Of a DNA stretch of 64,000 nucleotides, positions 16,949 through 26,641 are shown piece after piece. Made by a program: the position numbers and the translations under genes. How positions within the stretch are numbered: position 1 is the first letter of the stretch; each line of letters begins with the position of its first letter. Source of the stretch: Mucilaginibacter sp. OK098 (GTDB lineage: Bacteria; Bacteroidota; Bacteroidia; Sphingobacteriales; Sphingobacteriaceae); contig NZ_FRCM01000002.1 in the NCBI RefSeq assembly GCF_900142915.1, forward strand, positions 1 through 64,000, read 5' to 3'. Below the pieces are notes generated by a model. The model was not told the DNA's origin. It saw only the letters and a list, made by a program, of their open reading frames with translations, and made no database searches.

Positions 16949-18295
16949 ATGAAAAGAAAAACTTTTATCCAGTTAAGCGCTACTTTAATGGCAACACCTC
17001 TTATATCCCCACTTAATTCATTGGCATACCAGCAAAGGCTAAAAAACTGGGCTGGTAACTTAACCTTCAGTACCGATAATGTTTTTTACCCAAAAACTGT
17101 TGAGGAAGTACAAACCCTTGTAAAACAGCATGGCAGGATAAAAACCCTGGGTACCCGCCATTGCTTTAACCGCATAGCCGATAGCAAAGACAACTTAATT
17201 TCTACAAAAGAAATGAACAAAGTAGTAGCTATTAGCGCCGATAAAAAAACAGTTACCGTTGAAGGAGGAATAAAATACGGCGAGCTTGCACCTTACCTGC
17301 ACCAAAAGGGCTACGCACTGCATAACCTGGCCTCGTTGCCGCACATTTCAGTAGCAGGATCTATAACAACCGCTACTCATGGCTCCGGTGTTAAAAACGG
17401 AAACCTTGCCAGCGCGGTTACCGGTTTAGAAATTGTAATTGCAGATGGCAACGTTGTTCACTTATCTAAAGATTCCGATCCCGAAAAATTGAATGCCGCC
17501 GTGGTTGGCTTGGGTGCATTAGGCGTAATAACCAAAGTAACTCTTCAAATCCAGCCCACTTATATGGTAAGGCAAAATGTTTTTATTGGCCTGCCGATCG
17601 ACCAATTGAAGCATAATTTTGAAAAAATAGTTTCAGCAGGTTACAGCGTAAGCTTATTTACCGACTGGCAAACCGACCATATTAACGAAGTTTGGATAAA
17701 AAGCCGCATAGGTATTGATAGTGATAAAGTACTGCCTGAATTTTACGGTGCTAAAGCTGCAACCAAAAATCTGCACCCCATAATTGCCCTTTCTGCCGAA
17801 AACTGTACCGAACAAATGGGCGTGCCCGGGCCATGGTATGAAAGGTTGCCGCATTTTAAAATGGGGTTCACGCCTAGCAGTGGTAAAGAGCTGCAATCGG
17901 AATATTTTGTACCTATGCACAATGCTGTTGAAGCAATCCAGGCTATCTCAAAACTAGGTAAAGCTATAGGCCCTCATCTATTTATAACCGAAATAAGGAC
18001 CATAGCTGCCGATAATTTATGGATGAGCCCATGCCATAACCAAACATCAGTCACCATTCACTTTACCTGGAAGCAGGAAACTGAAGCAGTATTAAAACTA
18101 TTACCTCAAATTGAAAAGGTACTAGCGCCATTCACCCCCAGGCCGCATTGGGGTAAAGTGTTCACCCTTGATCCCAAAGTATTAGGATCGCGCTACGAAA
18201 AGCTGCACGATTTTAAAAACCTGGTAACCGAATATGATCCCCATGGAAAATTCAGGAATGATTTTTTGGGAAGAAACATCTATCAAAAGGCGTAA
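16949..18295 (+). CDS. FAD-linked alditol/xylitol oxidase-like protein (VAO family)
   Basis: 448 residues. The N-terminus (KTFIQLSATLMATPLISPLNSLA) looks like a signal peptide, so the enzyme may be exported. The FAD-binding domain of the VAO family follows: KTLGTRHCFNRIAD (a match to the GTRHSFN site where His binds FAD covalently), VEGGIKYGELAPYLHQKGYALHNLASLPHISVAGSITTATHGSG and GLGALGVITKVTLQI. The C-terminal ALO domain ends with PRPHWGKVFTLDPK, the HWGK motif of alditol and aldonolactone oxidases. The likely reaction is oxidation of a polyol with O2; the substrate is not certain. A histidine kinase gene converges from downstream 14 bases away. Confidence 0.88.
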   Translation: MKRKTFIQLSATLMATPLISPLNSLAYQQRLKNWAGNLTFSTDNVFYPKTVEEVQTLVKQHGRIKTLGTRHCFNRIADSKDNLISTKEMNKVVAISADKKTVTVEGGIKYGELAPYLHQKGYALHNLASLPHISVAGSITTATHGSGVKNGNLASAVTGLEIVIADGNVVHLSKDSDPEKLNAAVVGLGALGVITKVTLQIQPTYMVRQNVFIGLPIDQLKHNFEKIVSAGYSVSLFTDWQTDHINEVWIKSRIGIDSDKVLPEFYGAKAATKNLHPIIALSAENCTEQMGVPGPWYERLPHFKMGFTPSSGKELQSEYFVPMHNAVEAIQAISKLGKAIGPHLFITEIRTIAADNLWMSPCHNQTSVTIHFTWKQETEAVLKLLPQIEKVLAPFTPRPHWGKVFTLDPKVLGSRYEKLHDFKNLVTEYDPHGKFRNDFLGRNIYQKA

Positions 18296-18308
18296 GTAAT
18301 CGCAATCG

Positions 18309-19742
18309 CTAATTGCAGGGGATGCTAATAATAAACCTGCTAAAAAGGCCGGGTTCCGATTTTACTTCAATATGTCCGTTCATTTGCGTTACGGCATCTT
18401 TAACCAGGTAAAGCCCCAAGCCCGAACTATGTTTATTATTACCTACCATATAAAACTTGTCGAAAATGCGTTCCTGGTCTCTTTGCCTGATCCCTAAACC
18501 ATTGTCCTCCACCTCAATTACTGCGGTTACTTCCTGCTGGTATGTTTTTACTTTCACCCATTGCTCCTCTTTTTTTGAATCACTGTACTTTATAGCGTTT
18601 GATACCAGGTTATTTAATATTACCTGGAGTTTCAATGCATCGCTATTAATCTCATCAAGTTCAATTTCCTTATAAAAGTCTACTTCTTTTCCACTATTTC
18701 TGTAATGATTCTGCGCTATTACATCATCAATAATAGAAGTTAAATGACATTCTTTTTTAATAAGGCCCGCGTGTTTGCTCTGAATAAATAACATCATTTC
18801 ATTAATAAAGTGATCTTGTTTTTCAAGGCTCTCCTTCATTATTAATATATATGCTTTAATTTGCACAGGGTCAGTTTCTTCATCTATCAGTTCTATCAAT
18901 CCAATAAGCGCAACCAATGGCGATCGCAGGTCATGCGTAACATTAAACACAAATTTGTCCAGCCCGGCATTAATTACCTGCAGATTATCATTCTGATCAA
19001 TTACTTTCTTTTGGGTATTGGCCAGTTTACCTATCATGATCCCTGCATATGATAGTGAACTGATTAAAATAACCAGGGTGATTAAAACATTGGCTATAAA
19101 AATATATAACTTAATTTTACGGCAAATTACGCCAAGCGTATCTGAAAATGCCTCTTCCTTAATGGTAAGTTCGGCCGAAATATCATTAATTGACTGGATA
19201 AGTAATTTCCTCCCAGCCGTTGACATTTTACCTTTAATTATTTCAGCGTGCGATTGCAAACCAATTTGATGCAGTTTATTTACCATTACATCACCTTCAG
19301 CCCATATCCCAATCACATTTTTAAACATGGGTAAACGCTGAAAGTTACTAAAAAGCCATATGATGTCATCAATATCGTCAGGGTGATTTTTCCCTTGCAA
19401 AAAGCCTTTTTTTGCCAACTGGTAATCACTATTTGATGACAATGCGATCCTGGCTATATGATCACCAACAGGGATACTGATATCCCGCTCAAAAGCAGCG
19501 AAATCACTTTCATTTTCCTGGGAAATATAATTGATCAAATGAGCCGATGCATCTTTTTGGCCTTTTGAATATTGCGACTCGCCATTGATGTAAGCTCTTG
19601 CAGCAGACAATATCCTGATAGAATAAAAATTCATTACAATCATCACTGCTGATGCCATTACCACTATCAACAATAAAACAAAAGAAGTTTTTTTGAATAA
19701 CAGTTTGAGTAAGGATGCAGGTGATCTGGGTTTATCTTTCAA
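18309..19742 (-). CDS. membrane sensor histidine kinase
   Basis: 477 residues. Two membrane segments (~18-40 and ~215-240) enclose a helical periplasmic sensor region. The HisKA segment contains FVFNVTHDLRSPLVALIGLIELI with the phospho-acceptor His near residue 270. The ATPase domain carries the N box (VILNNLVSNAIKYSD), the G1 box (VEDNGLGIRQRD), F box and G2 box (HSSGLGLYLVKDAV). No response regulator gene is adjacent, so its partner lies elsewhere. The start is TTG (19742): no in-frame ATG precedes the first membrane helix, and an in-frame stop lies upstream. Confidence 0.9.
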   Translation of the reverse strand: MKDKPRSPASLLKLLFKKTSFVLLLIVVMASAVMIVMNFYSIRILSAARAYINGESQYSKGQKDASAHLINYISQENESDFAAFERDISIPVGDHIARIALSSNSDYQLAKKGFLQGKNHPDDIDDIIWLFSNFQRLPMFKNVIGIWAEGDVMVNKLHQIGLQSHAEIIKGKMSTAGRKLLIQSINDISAELTIKEEAFSDTLGVICRKIKLYIFIANVLITLVILISSLSYAGIMIGKLANTQKKVIDQNDNLQVINAGLDKFVFNVTHDLRSPLVALIGLIELIDEETDPVQIKAYILIMKESLEKQDHFINEMMLFIQSKHAGLIKKECHLTSIIDDVIAQNHYRNSGKEVDFYKEIELDEINSDALKLQVILNNLVSNAIKYSDSKKEEQWVKVKTYQQEVTAVIEVEDNGLGIRQRDQERIFDKFYMVGNNKHSSGLGLYLVKDAVTQMNGHIEVKSEPGLFSRFIISIPCN

Positions 19743-20207
19743 AACAATAAAAATTAACTATTATCAATAGCTTAATATGTATTAAAGATATATTTCTTTA
19801 TAAAATACTGCTCCCCAAATCATTAAATCCAGTTATAAATCAGCGACTTTCAGTGGTAAAAAAGCTAATTAAAGTAAATGATTTATAATACCTGTTTAAC
19901 AAAAGGTTAGTTATCCTTTTTATAATGATACGTAGAAAGCGACGCATTGGTTTCATTTTAAGCAAATAATTTGAAATTATTAGTTAATTATTTGTCAAAA
20001 CAACAATAATAAAATTTTATGCGTACCACGGCCATTTCCTTATCGCCGGAATGTCGTTAAAGCGCATTGCTTTGAGGCAGGTCATCTGGTATGCAAACGG
20101 GCGATCTTATTTTATAGATTACAAAATAAATATGGCATAGCATCCCCGAAGAGGGTATTCTTTCAAAAATACACGGCTATAACACCAATAAAGGCTAACT
20201 GATAATT
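19743..20207. other. intergenic region with a possible gene remnant
   Basis: 465 bases, AT-rich except for a ~90-base GC-richer block at 20017-20106 described separately. The part next to 19742 presumably holds the kinase promoter. Nothing else is recognised. Confidence 0.5.
20017..20106 (-). pseudogene. possible C-terminal remnant of a lost gene
   Basis: An open minus-strand stretch of 29 codons ends in a stop and reads ...YQMTCLKAMRFNDIPAIRKWPWYA, with GC-rich third positions unlike the surrounding AT-rich sequence. An in-frame stop lies directly upstream, so it cannot be a complete gene. The composition suggests a decayed protein-coding fragment; the family is not recognised. Confidence 0.3.
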
Positions 20208-20705
20208 TTACTTAGCCAATACCGCAACAACTTCCGGTCCAGGTTTCTGTGTGTAAACAACCGTACCGTTAAAAGTTACCGAACTAAGATAGGTAGTTGA
20301 GCAGCAGCCACCTGTTGTTGTACGTTTAAACAGCAAAATATCCTGCGGCTTATCAGCAATGTTCATCGTCACCGTATCAACCTGGTGTACCGCGTTAATA
20401 CGAGCATTAAAATCCTTATTTGAAGTATCAATATATAAATAGGCGGTATCAATATGGCCGTTTAAAATATGGTGAACTTTTAGCTGACTGGTTGCATACT
20501 GTGCTGCGCTGCCAAAAAACAGGTCTTTGCCAGTCGCTTTATCCACTACCATGAAAGTTATATTTGGCGGCATCTGCAAAGCTAAAGGGCAGGGAGTGCA
20601 CTTGCTGGTACTGTGTGAGTTGCAGCTTGCTATAAATATTAAGCAGGTTCCTACAAATATTAAAACTGTGATGATGCAGGCAAGTATATGGTTTATCGAT
20701 TTCAA
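20208..20705 (-). CDS. predicted lipoprotein of unknown function
   Basis: 165 residues. A hydrophobic start (ILACIITVLIFVGTCLIFIASC) with a lipobox-like IASC near residue 27 suggests lipid attachment. The mature part has a predicted beta-rich fold and a CSKCTPCPLAL-like cysteine group near the lipid site, plus a CC pair in TTGGCCSTTYLSS. No family is recognised. The start is TTG (20705); no ATG is available upstream before an in-frame stop. It is probably a single-gene unit. Confidence 0.7.
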   Translation of the reverse strand: MKSINHILACIITVLIFVGTCLIFIASCNSHSTSKCTPCPLALQMPPNITFMVVDKATGKDLFFGSAAQYATSQLKVHHILNGHIDTAYLYIDTSNKDFNARINAVHQVDTVTMNIADKPQDILLFKRTTTGGCCSTTYLSSVTFNGTVVYTQKPGPEVVAVLAK

Positions 20706-20817
20706 GATCTTATAAATTTAGGGTTGCTTAATAGATTACGGATTAAATAGCAGTAATGTAACAGGGAATATAAAATACCGAAAAAGGCACCCACACTAAC
20801 AATGCCCGTCACCTGTC

Positions 20818-20905
20818 TTAATTCGTGAAATTCGTTTTAATTCGTAAAAATTTGTGTCTTTTCAATTCGTGAAATTCGCCTCAACTCCTGAAAATTCGTG
20901 CCATT
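20818..20905. repeat. AATTCGTGAAATTCG word-repeat cluster
   Basis: Three to four near-copies of ATTCGTGAAATTCG in 90 bases. A second cluster occurs at 51529-51662. Confidence 0.6.
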
Positions 20906-20910
20906 CAATA

Positions 20911-20943
20911 AAAAAGGCCTTGAAATTTCTCTCAAAGCCTTTA
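20911..20943 (-). terminator. intrinsic terminator of the sdh operon
   Basis: On the minus strand, AAGGCTTTGA pairs with TTCAAGGCCTT (one G-T wobble) and is followed by six T. It lies 22 bases after the sdhB stop codon. Confidence 0.8.
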
Positions 20944-20964
20944 CAGATTAAACATTGTTATATT

Positions 20965-21756
20965 TTATTCGCCTGATGCATGCTCGTGCGTAGCTTCCTC
21001 GCGGAACAGCTTGGCGCTGAAGTAATCGTTATTCATGCGACTGATGTTGGTCATCTTTATTTCCTTAGGGCATTCAGCTTCGCATGCGCCGGTATTGGTA
21101 CAGTTACCAAAGCCTTCTTCGTCCATTTGGGCAACCATAGCCTGTACGCGGCTGTAACGCTCTGTTTGCCCCTGCGGCAGCAGCCCAAGCTGGGTTACCT
21201 TAGCCGATACAAACAACATGGCTGATGCATTTTTACATGCAGCAACGCAAGCGCCACACCCAATGCAGGTGGCTGAGTTAAATGCCTCGTCGGCAATTAC
21301 TTTAGGGATCGGAATGGCATTGGCGTCAATAGTAACCCCTGTATTTACCGAAACAAAACCACCGGCCTGCTGGATCCTGTCGAATGCCGAGCGGTCAACC
21401 GCCAAATCTTTAACAACCGGGAAAGCAGCAGCGCGCCATGGCTCAATCACAATGATCTCGCCATCATGAAAGGTACGCATATGCAGCTGGCAGGTAGTGA
21501 TCGCATTTTTAGGCCCATGTGGATGGCCGTTGATATATAGCGAGCACATTCCGCAGATCCCTTCGCGGCAATCATGGTCAAAATGGATCGGCTCGTCACC
21601 TTTAAGGATCAGACTTTCATTAACCACATCCAGCATTTCAAGGAATGACATATCAGGCGAAATTCCTTCCGCTTTATAGGTCACAAAAGCGCCTTTTGTA
21701 TCAGCATTTTTTTGTCGCCAAACCTTGAGTGTAAGGTTCATATTATTATGTTCCAT
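20965..21756 (-). CDS. sdhB: succinate dehydrogenase / fumarate reductase iron-sulfur subunit
   Basis: 263 residues. It carries electrons from SdhA to the membrane quinone site. The [2Fe-2S] ligands are C63, C68 and C71 ([10 protein letters not shown]) and C89 (TTCQLH). The later clusters use [12 protein letters not shown] and [15 protein letters not shown], which hold the [4Fe-4S] and [3Fe-4S] ligands, with ThrGly in place of a cysteine in the last group as expected for this family. It is the last gene of the minus-strand operon and is separated from sdhA by a ferritin-like gene. A second in-frame ATG 15 bases downstream could also serve as start. Confidence 0.96.
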   Translation of the reverse strand: MEHNNMNLTLKVWRQKNADTKGAFVTYKAEGISPDMSFLEMLDVVNESLILKGDEPIHFDHDCREGICGMCSLYINGHPHGPKNAITTCQLHMRTFHDGEIIVIEPWRAAAFPVVKDLAVDRSAFDRIQQAGGFVSVNTGVTIDANAIPIPKVIADEAFNSATCIGCGACVAACKNASAMLFVSAKVTQLGLLPQGQTERYSRVQAMVAQMDEEGFGNCTNTGACEAECPKEIKMTNISRMNNDYFSAKLFREEATHEHASGE

Positions 21757-21825
21757 TTTGAAATATTTGAATTCCTAAAATTTATTGTATTGTTATAATT
21801 ATTTGATTTTTTAAGAGATAACCTC

Positions 21826-22398
21826 TTACTTTTCTCCATAATGCTCACAATACGTATTTGTATTTTCTACACTAAACCCCTCTTCTAAATCTATATCGTT
21901 TTTGCTTTTATTTCCCCAGGCAAATACTTTTTCAAAAAAGGGTAGCCATTTACTACTTTTTATTTGTTGGTAAAAATACACTTCGTGTTCTTTTTCCTTT
22001 AAACTCATTTCGAACAAAACTTCGTCATGCGCTGCTATGTTCAATGCGTTAAAAAGTCTTTTCATCCTAATGTATTCGCAAACATTGCCGCTTTCTAAGT
22101 TTCCTGCAAAATAGAATGGCATAAACCAACCAATTACATAACAGCTTGCGCTAATTGCTTTGCCGATAAAATAATTTTTTATCTCGTACCATTTTGAAAC
22201 AGGCACTTGATACTGGTTCATTAATTTTAATACCTCGCTCCGATGATTCCATTCATCTATCTCAATTTGTTTGATAGCTTTCTTTTCCTCCACATTTTTT
22301 ACCGACCCTGCGTGACCTTGGTAAGCGAAAGCAGCAGCTTTTTCGGCTGAATATGCTTGCTTTAATAAGTTTGTCAGCACAGTATCGTTAAGCAACAT
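21826..22398 (-). CDS. COQ7-like ferritin-fold di-iron protein inside the sdh operon
   Basis: 190 residues. It has the ligand pattern of the COQ7 (demethoxyubiquinone hydroxylase) di-iron group: E19 in YSAEKAAAFAY, E49xxH52 in IDEWNH, E102 or E108 in NLESGNVCEY, and E135xxH138 in LKEKEHEVYF. The hydrophobic middle (CYVIGWFMPFYFAGN) could bind the membrane surface, as in COQ7. Bacteroidota use menaquinone, so ubiquinone hydroxylation is an unlikely role and the substrate is unknown. It sits 23 bases after sdhA and 69 bases before sdhB. Its sequence looks more AT-rich than the sdh genes, which suggests later insertion. Confidence 0.75.
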   Translation of the reverse strand: MLLNDTVLTNLLKQAYSAEKAAAFAYQGHAGSVKNVEEKKAIKQIEIDEWNHRSEVLKLMNQYQVPVSKWYEIKNYFIGKAISASCYVIGWFMPFYFAGNLESGNVCEYIRMKRLFNALNIAAHDEVLFEMSLKEKEHEVYFYQQIKSSKWLPFFEKVFAWGNKSKNDIDLEEGFSVENTNTYCEHYGEK

Positions 22399-22421
22399 GT
22401 TTGTTTTTATAAAAAAGCATC

Positions 22422-24356
22422 TTACTTATAGCTTCTCTGCGTTAGGTGAACAAACTCGAAATCAAGCGTTTCTTTATTCATTACTTCCGGCTGATTATCC
22501 CCTTTATATTCCCATGCAGCAACATAAGCAAAATGCTCATCATCACGCAAAGCTTCACCTTCCGGAGTTTGTGATTCCAAACGGAAGTGACCACCACATG
22601 ATTCTCTGCGTGCAAGAGCATCATCAACCATCAGTTCGCCAAGTTCAAGAAAATCAGCAACGCGGCCTGCTTTTTCCAATGCCGGGTTAACTTCTTCGTT
22701 CTCACCTACAACTTTAGCATTTTTCCAAAAATCCGCTCTTAAAGCCTGGATCAATCCTTTTGCTTTGGTTAAACCCTCTTCAGTACGCGCCATGCCACAA
22801 TATTCCCACATAATGTGGCCAAGATCGCGGTGATATTCATTAACCGTTTTTGTACCTTTTAAAGCAAGCAGTTTATTAATGCGGGCAATAACATCCTGTT
22901 TGGTTTGTTCAAAAGCCGGGTGTTTGGTATCAACTGGTTTCGGGCCGATAGTAGCAAGGTAATCACCAAGTGTGTAAGGGATCACAAAATAACCATCAGC
23001 AAGTCCCTGCATTAATGCAGATGCCCCCAGGCGGTTTGCACCGTGATCGCTAAAGTTACACTCGCCCAAAGCATATAATCCCGGTACGTTGGTGCTTAAG
23101 TTATAATCAACCCAAAGGCCGCCCATGGTATAGTGCACAGCAGGGTATATGCGCATGGGTTGTTTGTAAGGGTCCTCGTCGGTAATTTGATAATACATAT
23201 CAAACAGGTTACCATATTTGGCAGCCACCGCATCCTTACCCAGGCGATGGATCGCATCGGCAAAGTCAAGGAACACGGCAAAGCCTGAGCCACCTACCCC
23301 ACGGCCGTCATCTACCATTTCCTTAGCGTTACGTGATGCCACGTCGCGCGGAACAAGGTTCCCGAATGACGGATATTTTCTTTCGAGGAAGTAATCGCGG
23401 TCGTCCTCTTTTACCTGGTCGGCGGTTAATTCTTTTTTCCTTAGTTTTTCAGCTACTTCAACAGTTTTGGGCGCCCAAACCCGTCCGTCATTACGTAATG
23501 ATTCCGACATCAGCGTTAACTTACTCTGATGATCGCCTGAAACAGGGATACATGTAGGGTGAATTTGAGTATAGCATGGGTTTGCGAAGAAAGCACCACG
23601 CTTATGTGCACGCCATGCAGCAGTAACGTTTGAGCCTATGGCATTGGTTGAAAGATAAAACACGTTACCATAACCGCCTGTAGCCAGCAATACAGCGTGG
23701 CCGCTGTGGGTTTCAACAGCGCCGGTTATCAGGTTCCGGGTAACAATGCCTTTGGCATGCCCGTCAATAGTAACCACATCCAGCATTTCGGTGCGGGTAT
23801 ACATTTTCACCTTACCCAAATGGATCTGGCGGTTAAGGGCCGAGTAAGCTCCTAATAAAAGCTGCTGTCCGGTTTGTCCCCTCGCATAAAATGTACGCGA
23901 TACCTGCGAACCACCGAATGAGCGGTTATCCAGCAAGCCTCCGTATTCGCGGGCAAAAGGAACACCCTGTGCCACGCATTGGTCAATAATATTTACTGAT
24001 ACTTCGGCAAGGCGGTAAACGTTTCCCTCGCGGGCACGGTAATCTCCTCCTTTAATGGTATCATAAAACAGGCGGTAAACACTATCGCCATCGTTCTGAT
24101 AATTCTTTGCAGCATTTATCCCACCTTGCGCAGCAATAGAGTGCGCACGGCGCGGACTATCCTGGAAACAAAATGCTTTCACATTATAGCCAAGCTCCGC
24201 CAATGATGCCGCTGCTGCGCCACCTGCCAAACCCGTACCTACAACTATTACATCGTATTTACGCTTATTGGCCGGGTTAACCAGCTTTAAGTTAAATTTA
24301 TGCTTGCTCCATTTTTCGGCTAATGGACCCTCAGGAATTTTAGCATCTAAACCCAT
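22422..24356 (-). CDS. sdhA: succinate dehydrogenase / fumarate reductase flavoprotein subunit
   Basis: 644 residues. It binds FAD and succinate. The N-terminal dinucleotide motif is [20 protein letters not shown] (about residue 37), the covalent-FAD histidine region is [16 protein letters not shown], and the active-site blocks include [50 protein letters not shown] and [25 protein letters not shown]. Length and motifs match the SdhA of the menaquinone-linked three-subunit type. The order is sdhC-sdhA-(di-iron gene)-sdhB; sdhC lies 72 bases upstream. Confidence 0.97.
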   Translation of the reverse strand: MGLDAKIPEGPLAEKWSKHKFNLKLVNPANKRKYDVIVVGTGLAGGAAAASLAELGYNVKAFCFQDSPRRAHSIAAQGGINAAKNYQNDGDSVYRLFYDTIKGGDYRAREGNVYRLAEVSVNIIDQCVAQGVPFAREYGGLLDNRSFGGSQVSRTFYARGQTGQQLLLGAYSALNRQIHLGKVKMYTRTEMLDVVTIDGHAKGIVTRNLITGAVETHSGHAVLLATGGYGNVFYLSTNAIGSNVTAAWRAHKRGAFFANPCYTQIHPTCIPVSGDHQSKLTLMSESLRNDGRVWAPKTVEVAEKLRKKELTADQVKEDDRDYFLERKYPSFGNLVPRDVASRNAKEMVDDGRGVGGSGFAVFLDFADAIHRLGKDAVAAKYGNLFDMYYQITDEDPYKQPMRIYPAVHYTMGGLWVDYNLSTNVPGLYALGECNFSDHGANRLGASALMQGLADGYFVIPYTLGDYLATIGPKPVDTKHPAFEQTKQDVIARINKLLALKGTKTVNEYHRDLGHIMWEYCGMARTEEGLTKAKGLIQALRADFWKNAKVVGENEEVNPALEKAGRVADFLELGELMVDDALARRESCGGHFRLESQTPEGEALRDDEHFAYVAAWEYKGDNQPEVMNKETLDFEFVHLTQRSYK

Positions 24357-24375
24357 GTTTCTTTGTATTTATTTT

Positions 24376-24429
24376 GAGTGATTGAGTCAACTTAATCAAC
24401 TCATTCTAACTTAATCTAACCTAATCAAC
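24376..24429. repeat. AACTTAATCAAC word-repeat cluster
   Basis: Near-copies of CAACTTAATCAACTCA and CTAACTTAATCTAAC fill the sdhC-sdhA gap. Related clusters lie at 42428-42600 and 52121-52200. Confidence 0.5.
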
Positions 24430-25214
24430 TACTTCCCCAAACTCTGTATATAATATACCACCGGCATTGCCGCAAAGCCTATCGGGATAATTACAGCAAA
24501 CAGCCATGTACCTATAAAGTAAACTACCGGTGTATACTTGCGATGCACCCATCCCAGTGTACGGAATGCGCTTTGAAAGCCGTGAACCAGGTGAAACGAT
24601 ACCGCAAACATGGCTATCACATAAAATATTACGTAAAGTAAATTGCTGAAGCTATTGGCTACACGCGCATGCAGGTCTTTCACCCTTACTATCTCTATAT
24701 TATTTTCTGTTGATACTGATTTTTCAAAATTGGGAGATACAGGCACATAATCAACCGATGTTGTTTTATCTGTCGCCAGGTCTGTACGGTATTCTTTATA
24801 AGCTACTTTATGGCTGTATTTATAGGCAAACCAAAAATCGCTCATGTGGATCACAATAAACAACAGCAAAATTGAGCCTAGTAACCCCATGTTTTTTGAC
24901 GACCATGTAGCAGGCGCTTTATTTGTTGACGCGTATGATACCGGCCTTGCCTTACGGTTTTTTATAGTTAAAACCAATGCATAAACCGCATGTACCACAA
25001 TAGATAGATACAGCAGGTAAGCAATTACCTCGATAGGCGGAAAATGCGTAAGGAAATTGGCGTACATGTTAAAGCCGTAACCATCATCGTCTCTGAACAA
25101 TAACAGGTTACCGCCCAGGTGTACAATTAAAAAGGTACACAGAAACAAGCCCGTTAAAGCCATTATCAGCTTCTTTCCCAACGATGAGTTAAAGGTTTGT
25201 TTAAATTCGCTCAT
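24429..25214 (-). CDS. sdhC: succinate dehydrogenase cytochrome b558 subunit
   Basis: 261 residues with five membrane helices (~14-33, 55-78, 98-120, 190-213, 230-252). It anchors SdhAB and carries quinone and heme sites. Candidate heme histidines are in LIVHLGG, VVHAVYAL, IHMSDFW and FHLVHGFQ. It matches the single-anchor b558 group used with menaquinone. The reading frame opens with TTG at 25238, but the ATG at 25214 (MSEFKQTFNS) fits the family start. It is the first gene of the operon. Confidence 0.94.
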   Translation of the reverse strand: MSEFKQTFNSSLGKKLIMALTGLFLCTFLIVHLGGNLLLFRDDDGYGFNMYANFLTHFPPIEVIAYLLYLSIVVHAVYALVLTIKNRKARPVSYASTNKAPATWSSKNMGLLGSILLLFIVIHMSDFWFAYKYSHKVAYKEYRTDLATDKTTSVDYVPVSPNFEKSVSTENNIEIVRVKDLHARVANSFSNLLYVIFYVIAMFAVSFHLVHGFQSAFRTLGWVHRKYTPVVYFIGTWLFAVIIPIGFAAMPVVYYIQSLGK

Positions 25215-25235
25215 TATATTATCAGATTTATTTGG

Positions 25236-25243
25236 CAAAAGTA
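25236..25243 (-). promoter_or_regulatory. candidate -7 element before sdhC
   Basis: TACTTTTG on the minus strand, a full match to TAnnTTTG, about 22 bases before the sdhC ATG. No clear TTG box is found at the expected distance, so this is tentative. Confidence 0.3.
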
Positions 25244-25504
25244 TTTATTAAATGCCAAAAGATATAAATGGAAACAGCTTATTAAGTATGAATTAACTAT
25301 TTAGAAACAATCTAAAATACAATGCTGCTGTTTTATTTTTGCATATAATTTTCCTTCTCATATATTAGCACCCTGAAGCAAGAGTCAGGATTATAAGAGT
25401 CAGGAATCAGGATAAAAAATGAACCTGGCAAATAATTTTCTCTACTATTTAATTTTCTTGACTCTTGATTTCTTGACTCTTGATTCTAACTTTATACTTA
25501 TCTC

Positions 25505-26641
25505 ATGAAATTCCCATATATTATTATACTTGGTTTATTAATAACCGGTTGTACTAAGCAAGCGCACATTGAGTTTACCGGAACCGCAACTGGCATTAAG
25601 CATGGTGTTTTTATTGTTAAAACCCTTGGTGACAACGCCATTTTCGGCGAGAATATAAAGGATGGAAAATTCTCAATAGCAAAAAAGATCCTGAACCATC
25701 CCGGTTATTATAAAATGAACATAACGGATGCCGACAATCCCGATGAGCATAACCCCTATGAAGTTTACCTGGAGGACGGAACATATGCGATTGAAGCTGA
25801 GGCCGGAAAATTATATAAATACCCAAAAATCACTTCGCCATCAAAAATACAGGAGCAGCTCTCGGCATTTTACAGCCTTGCCGATAATATGAGCGTTGAA
25901 GCGATGAAACAGGTTAAACAGATAAGTAAGGAGCTTAAAGATAAATATGCTGGTTTATCGCCTGATGCGTATAATAATTTATTGGGTAAACTGCAGCAAA
26001 ACGAGGCCAAGATCCGCGATGTTGATGCCATTGCGTTTAAACAGTTCCTGAAGCAATACCCGCAAAGCGAGATCAGCATACATATCCTTTCAAAATTAAA
26101 CTATGAAGGCGATCCGGTTAATTATTACATAATTTTTAAAACGCTTCCCCTTGCAGCACAAAACAGTGAAGAGGGACAGGAGATCGGTAACAAATTAAGC
26201 CGCCTTATAAATTTGGTTACCGGCAAAAAAGCTCCGGCCATAGCTGGCAATACTCCCGATGGCAAACCATTTGATGCAAAAAGCATCAATAAAAAGCTGA
26301 TTGTAATTGATTTTTGGCGGGCAGGCAATGAATTAAGCAGAAAAAACCACGACCAGGTAAAGTCGCTTTTGGCGCAGAGTGAAGTATTGAAAAATGTAGC
26401 ATTTATAAGTGTTTCGCTTGATTCAAAAGCTGATTGGTGGACCACCGCATTAAAAGATGATCAATTAACCTGGACACAGGTATCTGACCTTAAAGGCGAT
26501 GACTCGCCAAATGCTGCCAATTGGAACATAACAGAAATACCCACCTATTATTTGTTGGATGGGCAATGGAATATTGTTGTACCAAATATTGGGATCAAGA
26601 ATATTGATTTTGAGGTATCAGAATATTTGAAAAAGCATTAA
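25505..26641 (+). CDS. DUF4369 / thioredoxin-fold lipoprotein without redox cysteines
   Basis: 378 residues. The signal peptide ends in a lipobox (LLITGC, Cys16), so it is lipid-anchored. An N-terminal DUF4369-like beta domain (~20-115) is followed by a helical linker and an AhpC/TSA-thioredoxin fold (~235-375): LVTGKKAPAIAGNTPDGKPFDAKSINKKLIVIDFWRAGNELSRKNHDQV. Where related proteins have WCxxC, this one has WRAGNELS, so both redox cysteines are missing. A thiol oxidoreductase role is thus unlikely; a chaperone or binding role is possible. The cis-Pro region is kept (ITEIPTYYLLDG). It overlaps the convergent gene at 26638 by 4 bases. Confidence 0.87.
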   Translation: MKFPYIIILGLLITGCTKQAHIEFTGTATGIKHGVFIVKTLGDNAIFGENIKDGKFSIAKKILNHPGYYKMNITDADNPDEHNPYEVYLEDGTYAIEAEAGKLYKYPKITSPSKIQEQLSAFYSLADNMSVEAMKQVKQISKELKDKYAGLSPDAYNNLLGKLQQNEAKIRDVDAIAFKQFLKQYPQSEISIHILSKLNYEGDPVNYYIIFKTLPLAAQNSEEGQEIGNKLSRLINLVTGKKAPAIAGNTPDGKPFDAKSINKKLIVIDFWRAGNELSRKNHDQVKSLLAQSEVLKNVAFISVSLDSKADWWTTALKDDQLTWTQVSDLKGDDSPNAANWNITEIPTYYLLDGQWNIVVPNIGIKNIDFEVSEYLKKH

